From JBDTNL01 sp039933785 (GTDB taxonomy: Bacteria; Acidobacteriota; Thermoanaerobaculia; Multivoradales; JAGPDF01), in assembly GCA_039933785.1 (NCBI GenBank), contig JBDTNL010000017.1:1-63771 (forward strand): a stretch of 63,771 nt of DNA, in the 5' to 3' direction. Made by a program: the position numbers and the translations under genes. The notes beneath the pieces were generated by a model. That model was not told the origin of the DNA and did not search any database. It was given only the letters and a program-made list of their open reading frames with translations. Positions 23,536-31,918 of the stretch are shown here, piece after piece (within the stretch, counting starts at the first letter, position 1; every line of letters begins with the position of its first letter).

Positions 23536-26500
23536 ATGTCCGTGCCCAGAGCTTGTCAATCGTTCACCTTCACGGGCGGTAAATCGCGATTGCTCATGTG
23601 GAGCCTCGTGTTGCCCCTGTCCTTGGTCACGTCCGGGGCGGCTCAAACTGCGGCGCGCTCGGCCGCGCTCGCCGCGCCGACGCCCGAACCGAAGTTCGAC
23701 CCCGCTGACCCCCGGGTCGCGATCATCGATTCGATCGGCCGCCTCGAGAACCAGCGCGATCCCAAGTGCTACGCCACCGCCAGCCGGCTCGAGGACTTCA
23801 TGTACGGCACGCCGCTCACCGAAGAGGCGCGCTTTGCCAAGGTCGAGTTGCAGAAGGGGTTGCTGGGGCGGCTTTGGGCAGCGGCCTCCGAGACTGCCGC
23901 CGCGCATGGCGCGACCGATCTCGATGCGCCAGCTCTCCAGCCGTTCGTCGACGGTGCGCTGCGCTTCGCCGCCAGCGAGAGCGGCGACTGGACCCTGCGG
24001 ACGGCACACGGCGAGACCCTGATCGTCGCCGAGCGTGACAAGCGCCAGTACAGCAATGTGGCGTACGCGCTGCGCGCCATCCTCGCCGTGCAGCAAGAAG
24101 CGCTGCTCGATCCCCGATCGCGACTCTTGGCCCTGCGACCGGATGCGGTTGCCGAGCTCAAGGACCTCATCGACCTGCTCACCCTGGCGGCCTTGCAACG
24201 AGCCGACCGGGGCGCGCGTGACTCCGGCAAGGCGAGCATCGACGCGCCGGCGTTTCGCCTCGCCTGGGCGAGCCTCGCGCCGTCCCCGACGCCGAGGTCT
24301 CCGCACCCAGGCGGTCTCGCCGAGCCCACCGCGGTAACTCCCGGCGCCAACGCCGCGCCCGGCGAGCGCTTCGCCACTCTGCACGAGATTGCCCGCCAGA
24401 AACTCGCCGCCTATGCGGCCTACAACGACATCGCGATGCCGGTGTTTCTACGCAACATTCAGGTCTACTTCGCCCGTCATCGCTGGCCTAGCGACGCCGA
24501 AGAGGGCAAGGCGTTCAAGGACTACTTCAGCGAAGCCATGATCCAGTGGACGCGTGACGTCCTGCTCGAAGCCGACCGCGTCGCCCGGCTGGAGCATCAC
24601 CCACTGATCCGCGTCGAGGATGTGCACACGGCCGTGGCGCGCTATCTGCCCTACGAGCAGAATCCGTTCGAGGACATCACGTACTTCCCGCGGCTGCCGC
24701 GCGGCGAGCGCATCACCGTCGAGGCGTACGACCTCGATGCGTTCCGTGACCCCGGCGTGCACTGGCTATACCTGAGCGAGGCGCTGTTCGACCCGACATA
24801 CTCCGGTACGCTTGAACCCGATCCCTTCGCCGCCGAGCTCATGGCCGAAGCGGTCGCCCAATTCGCCGTGCTCACGCTCCGCGTCGCCGGCCAGGCAGCC
24901 GACGCCGAGGCCGCGGCTGTCGAAGCCGCCGCCGGTGCCGCCAATGCCTCAGCACCCCGGCTGAAGGTCGAGCATCTCGAAAAGAGCCTGCAACGCATCC
25001 AGGCGCTGCTTGACAGGAACGCACAGGCCCCGCCGTCCCGCGTCTCCGCGCTGCAGGTGACCTCGAGCCCCGACACCAAGGGCGCCGCGTCGGCGGGTGC
25101 GTACTTCACGGATATCACCGCGGCGTCCGGCGTCCAGTTCGCGCATCGCAACTCAGACTGGTTGGCGCGCTCGATTCGCAGCTATGCCGTGCAACAGGAC
25201 GGTGCGGCCAAGCTCGCCATTCCGCCGGCGTTTGGCGGTAGTGGCGTCGCCGCCGAGGACATCGATGGCGACGGCGACATCGACATTCTGCTGCTCTCGG
25301 GCTCGGGCAACAAGCTCTATTTGAACGATGGGCAGGGTCGATTTCGCGACGTCACCGCCGAAGCCGGCTTGGACTGGCGCCGCCCGGACGGGCACCCCGG
25401 AGAGCCGCGGCAGCCGATCGTCGCGGACTTCGACAACGATGGCCGCCAGGACGTCTTCGTCACCTACGTGGACGACGCGCACCGGCTCTACCGGAACATC
25501 GGTATGCGCGAAGGCATCCCGCGCTTCGAGGACGTGACCGCAACGGCCGGCCTGGGCGGCGCGGGGCTCGCTGGCGGTCCGGCGACGGCGGCCGACTTCG
25601 ACGGCGACGGGCTGCTCGACCTGTTCATCGGCTATTTCGGAGACTACCCGCGGGGCGTTTTGCCGACGCTATCGCGCCGCAACACGAATGGGTTGCCGGA
25701 CAAGATCTTTCGCAACCTCGGAAACCTGCGTTTCGAGGACCGGAGCGCGGGCAGCGGCGTCGAGAACACCGGCTGGGCACAGGCCGTGGGCCACACCGAC
25801 TTCGACCGCGACGGCAAACAGGACCTGATCGTCGGCAACGACTTCGGAGTGAATGCGTACTACCGCAATCTCGGCGACTTCAAGTTCGAGGACTGGGCGG
25901 CGCGGCTCGGCGCCGACAAGCCCTCGTACACCATGAACATCGGCCTGGCCGATCTGAACCGCGACGGCTTTCCAGATCTCTACATCTCCAACATCGTGAC
26001 CATGAACAAGGACGAGAAGTACGTCCTGCCCGACGCCAACACGCCGATGAAGCTCGATCTCAAGAAACTCGCCACCATGCGCGTGGTCGAATCGAACGAT
26101 CTGTGGGAGTCGAGGGCGCAGGACGGAAGGCTGCAGAGCTACGAGCTGTCCGCCGCCGTCGGCCGTGGCAAGGACTCCACCGGATGGTCTTGGGACGCCG
26201 ACTTCTTCGATTTCGACAACGACGGTGACGACGATCTGTACGTGCTCGACGGCATGAACGAGTACGCGGTGTACTCGAGCGCCGGCGCCTACTTCGCGGA
26301 CCAGACCGGCGAGCGCAAGGACGTAGTCATTCCCGTCGACACCGCCGAGCACAACGTCTTCTTCGTCAATCAGGGTGGTCGTCTCGAGGAGCAGTCGGCA
26401 GCGAGCGGGGCCGACTTCGGCGGCAATTCAAGGAGCGCCGCCTACGCCGATTTCGACGGCGATGGCGATCTCGACATCGTGGTCAACGCCTTTATCGGTC

Positions 26501-26835
26501 CGGCCGTGATGCTGCGCAACAACAGCCAGCGCCTCGGCCACCATTGGTTGAAGGTGCGCCTGGTTGGCGATCCGGCCGCGGGCACCACGCGCGATGCGAT
26601 CGGCGCCCACCTCGTCGTCGACACCGCCCACGCGAAAGGGCTGTGGCGTGAGGTGTACACCACCACGGGCTACCTCTCCGTGCATCCCAAGGAGCAGCAC
26701 TTCGGACTCGGCGCCGATCGCCAGGCCGATCTCACGATCACCTGGCCAAACGGCACTGCGGAGACCTTTCGCGGGCTGGCGGCGGACCGGCGCTACCAGA
26801 TCGTCGAGGGGCACGCTCCCGAGGTGGTGCGCTGA
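23536..26835 (+). CDS. Secreted FG-GAP/VCBS repeat protein with ASPIC/UnbV domain (CRTAC1-like)
   Basis: 1099 residues with a signal segment (about 15-40). Residues about 45-510 form an unrecognised, mostly helical region. From about 525 to 1010 come FG-GAP blades with Ca-binding D-x-D-x-D-G loops, such as DIDGDGDIDIL, DFDNDGRQDVF, DFDGDGLLDLF, DLNRDGFPDLY and DFDNDGDDDLY. A C-terminal ASPIC/UnbV domain (about 1020-1090) includes WPNGTAETFRGL. CRTAC1-like proteins are extracellular; their bacterial role is unclear. The ATG at 23536 has GGGGAGGG directly abutting it, so GTG 23542 or ATG 23596 are credible alternative starts. Confidence 0.82.
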   Translation: MSVPRACQSFTFTGGKSRLLMWSLVLPLSLVTSGAAQTAARSAALAAPTPEPKFDPADPRVAIIDSIGRLENQRDPKCYATASRLEDFMYGTPLTEEARFAKVELQKGLLGRLWAAASETAAAHGATDLDAPALQPFVDGALRFAASESGDWTLRTAHGETLIVAERDKRQYSNVAYALRAILAVQQEALLDPRSRLLALRPDAVAELKDLIDLLTLAALQRADRGARDSGKASIDAPAFRLAWASLAPSPTPRSPHPGGLAEPTAVTPGANAAPGERFATLHEIARQKLAAYAAYNDIAMPVFLRNIQVYFARHRWPSDAEEGKAFKDYFSEAMIQWTRDVLLEADRVARLEHHPLIRVEDVHTAVARYLPYEQNPFEDITYFPRLPRGERITVEAYDLDAFRDPGVHWLYLSEALFDPTYSGTLEPDPFAAELMAEAVAQFAVLTLRVAGQAADAEAAAVEAAAGAANASAPRLKVEHLEKSLQRIQALLDRNAQAPPSRVSALQVTSSPDTKGAASAGAYFTDITAASGVQFAHRNSDWLARSIRSYAVQQDGAAKLAIPPAFGGSGVAAEDIDGDGDIDILLLSGSGNKLYLNDGQGRFRDVTAEAGLDWRRPDGHPGEPRQPIVADFDNDGRQDVFVTYVDDAHRLYRNIGMREGIPRFEDVTATAGLGGAGLAGGPATAADFDGDGLLDLFIGYFGDYPRGVLPTLSRRNTNGLPDKIFRNLGNLRFEDRSAGSGVENTGWAQAVGHTDFDRDGKQDLIVGNDFGVNAYYRNLGDFKFEDWAARLGADKPSYTMNIGLADLNRDGFPDLYISNIVTMNKDEKYVLPDANTPMKLDLKKLATMRVVESNDLWESRAQDGRLQSYELSAAVGRGKDSTGWSWDADFFDFDNDGDDDLYVLDGMNEYAVYSSAGAYFADQTGERKDVVIPVDTAEHNVFFVNQGGRLEEQSAASGADFGGNSRSAAYADFDGDGDLDIVVNAFIGPAVMLRNNSQRLGHHWLKVRLVGDPAAGTTRDAIGAHLVVDTAHAKGLWREVYTTTGYLSVHPKEQHFGLGADRQADLTITWPNGTAETFRGLAADRRYQIVEGHAPEVVR

Positions 26836-26855
26836 CTCGCTGCCGCCCCACGTCG

Positions 26856-28328
26856 CTAGCGGCGCCGGAAAATCACCAGCGACTCGGATCGCGCCTGAGG
26901 GTCCGGGAACTCGGCCACCGATTCGTAGGCCTCAGTGAACCACGGGCGATGAACGAAATCCTCTGAACGGCCACCGGCCCGATGCAGTACGAACTCGGCC
27001 GCGCTCGAGCGCAGCCCACGAGGAATCGCGAGCGTCCGCTTGGCGCGCGGCTGCGGCGAGACCAGACCCATCAGGTCGACAATCGGGCGTTCGCTGTAGT
27101 ACCCCAGCACGCCGACTTCGGTGTGCGCCACGCGATCATCGGGCTGCGAATGCGCTCGCAGCCAGAGGCCCGCGTCCCGGTAGATAACCAGGCGCTGGGG
27201 CGGGGTGTAGTCGCGCGCCATGGCGTAGCTTCGTCCCAGCGCGGGCAGGAACAACAGGACGCTCAGCAGGGTTGTGATCGCCGCGAACGCTCGCGGTGTC
27301 CCGAGGCCAGAGCCCTGGGCGCACCATCGGGTCAGCCGAGCGACGATCGTGACGGCGGCGTAGGTCCCCGCGATGATCTCGAGAATGGAATACCAGCTGA
27401 AGTACGGGACTCCGAGGATCGGGTAGGCGATCGCCAGCAGCAAGGCTAAGGCGCTGATAAGGCGAAGCGGAGCCGATGCCGCTCGGAAGAGTAACGGCAA
27501 GCCCGCAACCGACGCGAGGATGGCAAGCGCCCACGGTCGGCCCAGGTGGCGACGGAAGCTGTCCGCCGCGGCGGGCCAGAAATTCAGGCCCGCCAGATTT
27601 TCTCCGTGACCCAGGGTCATCTGCGTCTTCGCGTGCAGGGTCTGCGGCAAGGGCCGACCGAAGTAGCTGTTGGCTGCGAGCAGTCCAGCGAGGATGACGA
27701 GCCCGGCGGCGAGGGTCGAAACCATGGCGCCGCGACGACTGGTTCTGAGCTGCAGCCACGCCAGGACCGGCATGGCGAGCGCGGCATCCGGGCGCACCCA
27801 GACCGCGAGTCCCGCGAGCGTTCCAGCAAGGAGCGCCCGCTTGGGTGCTTGCAAGGCAGCGATCGTGAGCAGGAGAGCGCAAAGCGGCGCCGCCGCGCCG
27901 TTGTTCGTCCACAGCAGCGTTGAGTTCACCAGCAACGTTCCAGCGATGAAGGCGACCAGGCCTGCGCCGCGCGCGATCTCCGCGCGCAGGATCACAACGC
28001 AGAAGCCGACCAGTGCTGCGCCGAACACGGCGCTCGCCAGCATTTCGACCCGCCATCCGGTGATCCAGCGCAAGAACCCGAGAAGCAGGGCGAGGCCCGG
28101 GTCGGTCACACCGAAGACTCGTTCCCCGAGGTTGTAGACCAAGCCCCGCCCTGCAGCCAGGTTGGCGACGTAGCGGTACGAAATGAAAAAGTCGTCGACT
28201 GTCCAACCCTGCAACCGCCACACCCAGAAGGCGGCGCAACCGCTCCAGAGCGTGGCTGCGATGAAGATCGGCAGTCTCGTTGACGGCGGAACACCGCGGA
28301 GAGCGCCGTTGACCCTCTCAATAGTCAT
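26856..28328 (-). CDS. Polytopic membrane protein, probable GT-C glycosyltransferase
   Basis: 490 residues with about ten or more membrane segments. Early in the chain an Asp pair (Asp45-Asp46 in TVDDFFISYRYVANLAAG) precedes GLVYNLGERVFGVTDPG, a pattern seen in lipid-linked-sugar GT-C transferases such as the arabinofuranosyltransferase/ArnT-like group. The C-terminal part (about 370-490) is a soluble periplasmic segment. It would transfer a sugar from a polyprenyl donor in the periplasm; donor and acceptor are unknown. It begins 38 bases after the zinc-ribbon gene and is probably the last gene of the esterase-NfeD-SPFH run. It converges with the CRTAC1-like gene. Confidence 0.72.
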   Translation of the reverse strand: MTIERVNGALRGVPPSTRLPIFIAATLWSGCAAFWVWRLQGWTVDDFFISYRYVANLAAGRGLVYNLGERVFGVTDPGLALLLGFLRWITGWRVEMLASAVFGAALVGFCVVILRAEIARGAGLVAFIAGTLLVNSTLLWTNNGAAAPLCALLLTIAALQAPKRALLAGTLAGLAVWVRPDAALAMPVLAWLQLRTSRRGAMVSTLAAGLVILAGLLAANSYFGRPLPQTLHAKTQMTLGHGENLAGLNFWPAAADSFRRHLGRPWALAILASVAGLPLLFRAASAPLRLISALALLLAIAYPILGVPYFSWYSILEIIAGTYAAVTIVARLTRWCAQGSGLGTPRAFAAITTLLSVLLFLPALGRSYAMARDYTPPQRLVIYRDAGLWLRAHSQPDDRVAHTEVGVLGYYSERPIVDLMGLVSPQPRAKRTLAIPRGLRSSAAEFVLHRAGGRSEDFVHRPWFTEAYESVAEFPDPQARSESLVIFRRR

Positions 28329-28366
28329 CGGCCCGGCAGCGCGGCGCGCCTTCTCCGAGTCAACCG

Positions 28367-28825
28367 CTACTCCTCATCCTCGTCCCTGAGCTCCTCGGGA
28401 ATCTCGTCGGGAGCCAACGTCATTCCGGCGCGGTGTTCTTTGGCCACGTCGACAAACAGCTGCCGAGCCTTCTCGACATACGGCAGGTCGACCCAAAGAA
28501 GTCCGCGCCAACTCGCTTCCCGCTGCCCGAGGAAGAGCGCATTGCTTTCCAGGTGCCCCATGGCCGAACCGTATTGGACGACGTAGGGGATCGCCTCGAG
28601 CTCGAAGCGATCGGCGACCGCCGCGGCCTCGTGGTGATCGGCGAGCGGGCCGAGCATGACGAGATCGCTGCGCGAGGGATTCTCGACGCTATCGACGTCG
28701 ATCGAGCCGTCTTCATTGTTCTCGCCCGGCTTCATGCCCGGGAGCTCGTCGACCAGCGGGACGTTGCAATCCGCGCAGACCGTGAAGCCCGGGCGGTACT
28801 CCGAATAGCACTCTGGACAGAACAC
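28367..28825 (-). CDS. Zinc-ribbon protein with DUF2007-like signal-transducing domain
   Basis: 152 residues. The N-terminus is a zinc ribbon with Cys3, Cys6, Cys17 and Cys20 (CPEC and CADC). The middle, about 58-125, resembles the DUF2007 fold: LVMLGPLADHHEAAAVADRFELEAIPYVV and VDLPYVEKARQLF. The end is very acidic (PEELRDEDEE). It starts 8 bases after the SPFH stop and is surely in the same operon. A cytoplasmic regulatory or adaptor role for the membrane complex is possible but not shown. Confidence 0.7.
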   Translation of the reverse strand: MFCPECYSEYRPGFTVCADCNVPLVDELPGMKPGENNEDGSIDVDSVENPSRSDLVMLGPLADHHEAAAVADRFELEAIPYVVQYGSAMGHLESNALFLGQREASWRGLLWVDLPYVEKARQLFVDVAKEHRAGMTLAPDEIPEELRDEDEE

Positions 28826-28833
28826 GGCGCGCT

Positions 28834-29796
28834 CTAACTCCGCGGCGCCGAGGGAGCCGGTGGAGTCAACGTCGGCGCGTTGCCGGTCTTGATGACGTTG
28901 GTGGCGAGGGCGATCATCGAGGCCACGTCGGAGACGGTCGCCGGGATGACGAGCGTGGTGCTTTGCTTGGCGAGGCGCCCGAACTGCTCCACATATTGCT
29001 CGGCGACGCGCAGCTGCATGGCCTGGTGTCCGCCCGGAGTCTGAATGGCCGCAGCGACGGCGACCAAGCCCTTGGAGGTCGCGTCGGCGACCGCCAGGAT
29101 GGCCGAGGCCTGGCCTTCGGCCTCGTTGATCTGCTTCTGCTTCTCGGCTTCGGAAGCCTTGATCGCCTGTTGCTTCTCGCCCTCGGCGCGGTTGATCGCG
29201 GCGTCGCGTACGGCTTCAGAGTTCAGGATCGTGGCGCGCTTCTCGCGCTCGGCGCGCATCTGCTTTTCCATCGCCGCCAGCACGTCCTGCGGCGGGGTGA
29301 TGTTCTTGATCTCGTAGCGCAACACCTTTACGCCCCAGGGCGCGGTCGCCTTGTCGAGCTCGGTGATCACCATGGTGTTGATATGGGTGCGCTCCTCGAA
29401 GGTACGGTCGAGATCGATCTTGCCGATCTCGCTGCGCAGCGAGGTCTGGGCGAGCTGGGTGATGGCGAAACGATAGTCGGTGATGCCGTAGGACGCCCGG
29501 TCGGGCGTCAGCACCTGCAGGTAGAGCACACCGTCGACCCCCACCTGCACGTTGTCGCGGGTGATGCAGACCTGCTCTGGGATGTCCATCGCCTGCTCCT
29601 TGAGCGAGTGGCGATAGCGGATGACGTCCATGAACGGCATCAGGAAATGGAAGCCGGGCTCGAGCACGCCGGAGAACTTTCCGAGACGCTCGACCACGTA
29701 GGCGCTCTGCTGAGGAACGACAACGGCGGTCTTGGCGATGATGATGAGCACGACCACCGCGATAGCTATGGGCACGAGAACGCTGGCACTGATCAT
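28834..29796 (-). CDS. SPFH/band-7 protein (stomatin/paraslipin type)
   Basis: 320 residues. An N-terminal membrane anchor (about 5-23) is followed by the SPFH domain (about 25-190, VVVPQQSAYVVERLGKFSGVLEPGFHF) and a helical Ala/Glu-rich coiled coil (about 195-255), then a hydrophobic C-terminal segment. Such proteins form ring-like oligomers that organise membrane microdomains and are commonly paired with NfeD. The NfeD gene ends 37 bases upstream here, supporting the assignment. The start at 29796 is placed before the membrane segment; a longer in-frame reading to 30129 overlaps nfeD and is not credible. Confidence 0.93.
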   Translation of the reverse strand: MISASVLVPIAIAVVVLIIIAKTAVVVPQQSAYVVERLGKFSGVLEPGFHFLMPFMDVIRYRHSLKEQAMDIPEQVCITRDNVQVGVDGVLYLQVLTPDRASYGITDYRFAITQLAQTSLRSEIGKIDLDRTFEERTHINTMVITELDKATAPWGVKVLRYEIKNITPPQDVLAAMEKQMRAEREKRATILNSEAVRDAAINRAEGEKQQAIKASEAEKQKQINEAEGQASAILAVADATSKGLVAVAAAIQTPGGHQAMQLRVAEQYVEQFGRLAKQSTTLVIPATVSDVASMIALATNVIKTGNAPTLTPPAPSAPRS

Positions 29797-29833
29797 TGAA
29801 GCCTCCCTGTGACTGTCGATTTGAGCGTCGGAA

Positions 29834-30265
29834 TCAGGCGCGGCGCAGGCCGATGACCAGGCCGTCGACGCGGTCCACGATGCAATGGGCTCCAGACTCG
29901 AGCGCTGCCGAGTCGACGTTGCGGGCGCTCCAGGTGGTGCCGCGCAACTCGGCCCGGCCGACATCGCCGGCGGCGATGCGCTCGAGCGCGATCGCCGCTT
30001 CGCCGACCAGCTCGGGCTCGCGGCGCGCCGGCATGCCGCGCTGGAACCTCGCCAGCAACGGCTGGCGAAACAAGAGCGCCGAAAGAATCGAGGCCACCGA
30101 AAACACCAACCACTGGGTTCCCGGCCCACCTGCCAGGCCGAGCAGATTCAATACACCGACCAGGATCCCGCCGACGCCGAAGAAGATCAGGTAGAAACCG
30201 CCCGCGGAAACCAGCTCAGCGCCGACCAGTGCGAGCCCGAGGAGCATCCAGAGCCACCAGACCAT
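29834..30265 (-). CDS. NfeD-family membrane protein
   Basis: 143 residues, the short NfeD form without the protease domain. Three hydrophobic helices (about 1-70, WWLWMLLGLALVGAELVS, FYLIFFGVGGILVGVLN and LVFSVASILSALLF) precede a C-terminal OB-fold (about 85-143, VGEAAIALERIAAGDVGRAELRGTTW). NfeD proteins bind partner SPFH proteins, encoded here by the next gene downstream. It follows the unknown membrane protein gene by 57 bases. Confidence 0.92.
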   Translation of the reverse strand: MVWWLWMLLGLALVGAELVSAGGFYLIFFGVGGILVGVLNLLGLAGGPGTQWLVFSVASILSALLFRQPLLARFQRGMPARREPELVGEAAIALERIAAGDVGRAELRGTTWSARNVDSAALESGAHCIVDRVDGLVIGLRRA

Positions 30266-30322
30266 GTCAATTCCTCCCGAGATGCGATGGTGCTCCGCCG
30301 ACGATAGCGCGGTTGGAAGAAT

Positions 30323-31045
30323 CTAAGTGGCGGCGGCCGGAGCAAGCCGCAGGCGGTGCGTGACCAGGATGTGCCCGAGCAGGGCTGACGGGACCAGCAC
30401 CGACGGTAACCAGATGTACGGCGCGAACGCGACCCAGGTGTTGAGGCGCTCCGGCGTCGTGCCGAAGGCGTGGAACATCGGCAGCGAGAGCACGGCGATC
30501 ACGACGATCACCAGCAGCAAGAGCGCACCGATGACATCCCAGAGCCATACCACCCAGCCCGGCGCCCAGCCGTTGGCGAGGAGCACCGCGACCAGTAGCG
30601 CGCCGGCGCCGCTCACGATGTCGAAGTTGTAGCCGGTGAACGACATTTGCTCCGGCATAACGCCCTCGCGGACCGCCCGGTGCATTGCCAGCTCGAGCGG
30701 CAGCCGGAAGGCCTGCATGCCAACTAGAGCCCAGAGCGGCGCCTCGAGCGCGATCCTCCTGCCCAGGGCCGAGCGGCCGAGCACGATCGCGCCGACGACC
30801 GAAATCAAGATGAAAAACATGATCGGTGGCGGCCGCAGCTCGAGATGAGCCAGCACGCCGCGCTCCGCCAGGATCCACCCCGCTCCCAGCCAAGTCGACA
30901 GCAACACAGAGGCGATGAGCCCGCGGCGCAGTCGCCCGGCCGGCTCGCCGCCGCGGGCGCAGAGCGCGACGATGGCGACGGCGACCAGGATCGCCAGAGT
31001 GGCGATCGATCCCGAGACCAGCCCTGAAGCGACGGGAGCGGACAC
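30323..31045 (-). CDS. Polytopic membrane protein of unknown function
   Basis: 240 residues with about seven hydrophobic helices. Between helices it has QAFRLPLELAMHRAVREGVMPEQMSFTGYNFDI-type polar segments, which could be functionally important, and LPMFHAFGTTPERLNTWVAF near 190-210. I do not recognise a named family. It starts 6 bases after the esterase stop and precedes nfeD by 57 bases, so it is probably in the same transcript. Confidence 0.65.
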   Translation of the reverse strand: MSAPVASGLVSGSIATLAILVAVAIVALCARGGEPAGRLRRGLIASVLLSTWLGAGWILAERGVLAHLELRPPPIMFFILISVVGAIVLGRSALGRRIALEAPLWALVGMQAFRLPLELAMHRAVREGVMPEQMSFTGYNFDIVSGAGALLVAVLLANGWAPGWVVWLWDVIGALLLLVIVVIAVLSLPMFHAFGTTPERLNTWVAFAPYIWLPSVLVPSALLGHILVTHRLRLAPAAAT

Positions 31046-31051
31046 GACGAT

Positions 31052-31816
31052 CTACCAGCCCATGACGTCGATCGCGTAGGGCAGCATCTTTCGCCACCAC
31101 GGCCAATCGTGATTCACGTCGTGACCCCACATCTCGAGGCGGTTGGGGATGCCCTTGCCGTCGAGCAGCTTGGAGAAGGAGCGTGAGGCCTCGGGGGCTT
31201 CATAGTTGCCCTGACCGGTGAGGATGTGGATCTTGCACGAGGTCTGCAGGGTGTGTAGGGCGTCGCCCGCCATCTGCTGCAGGTACCAGGCGGGATTGTT
31301 GAAGTAGCAGTTGTCGTCGCTGTAGCCCTTGAAGTAGTCGGACTCGAGGTCGTAGAACCCGCTCATCGCGATCGTGGCATCGAACAGATCGGGCCGCCGG
31401 CAGAGCGTGTTCATGGCGTGGAAGCCACCGAAGCTCGCGCCCGAGGTCGCGATGCGAATGCCCGGGCTCTGGCAGGCGAAGCGGATGTACGGCACCACTT
31501 CCTCTTCGACATAGCGTGCGTAGAGTGCCTGCCGGCGAGCTTGCTCCTGCACCGGCAAGTTGCGATCCATCCACGCCTGACTATTGATGCTGTTGATCGA
31601 GAAGACCCGCACCCGCCCAGCCAGGATTGCGGGCTCGACCGCTTTCACCAGGAAGAAGCGCTCGTTCTCCAGGTAGTCGGCCGCGGCGGTCGGGAAGAGC
31701 AACAGTGGATGCCCGAAATTCCCATAGCCCACGATCGGCATCGGCTGCCCGAGGCTGGGGCTATGCCATTCGTCGATACGGCGGGGCATCGAGTCGTCGA
31801 CGTACTTCATGTCCAT
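31052..31816 (-). CDS. Esterase-D/putative-esterase family hydrolase
   Basis: 254 residues, no signal peptide. An alpha/beta hydrolase of the putative-esterase (EstD/Ag85-like) type: nucleophile elbow GASFGGFHA near 128, a substrate-pocket region SGFYDLESDYFKGYSD near 150-165, and a likely catalytic His in WGHDVNHDWPWW near 233-238. It may act on a thio- or carboxyl ester. An ATG two codons in (MKYVDD) is an equally plausible start. It is the first gene of the probable six-gene run leading to NfeD/SPFH and is divergent from the amidohydrolase gene. Confidence 0.8.
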   Translation of the reverse strand: MDMKYVDDSMPRRIDEWHSPSLGQPMPIVGYGNFGHPLLLFPTAAADYLENERFFLVKAVEPAILAGRVRVFSINSINSQAWMDRNLPVQEQARRQALYARYVEEEVVPYIRFACQSPGIRIATSGASFGGFHAMNTLCRRPDLFDATIAMSGFYDLESDYFKGYSDDNCYFNNPAWYLQQMAGDALHTLQTSCKIHILTGQGNYEAPEASRSFSKLLDGKGIPNRLEMWGHDVNHDWPWWRKMLPYAIDVMGW

Positions 31817-31918
31817 CGGAAATCCTCCGCGCGATAAAAAGTAGAGGCCAGATGCTATACCGGCGCGGCTCCGCTACCATGGTCGCACTCCACTCCACGG
31901 CCAACTCTCGGAGGTCTC

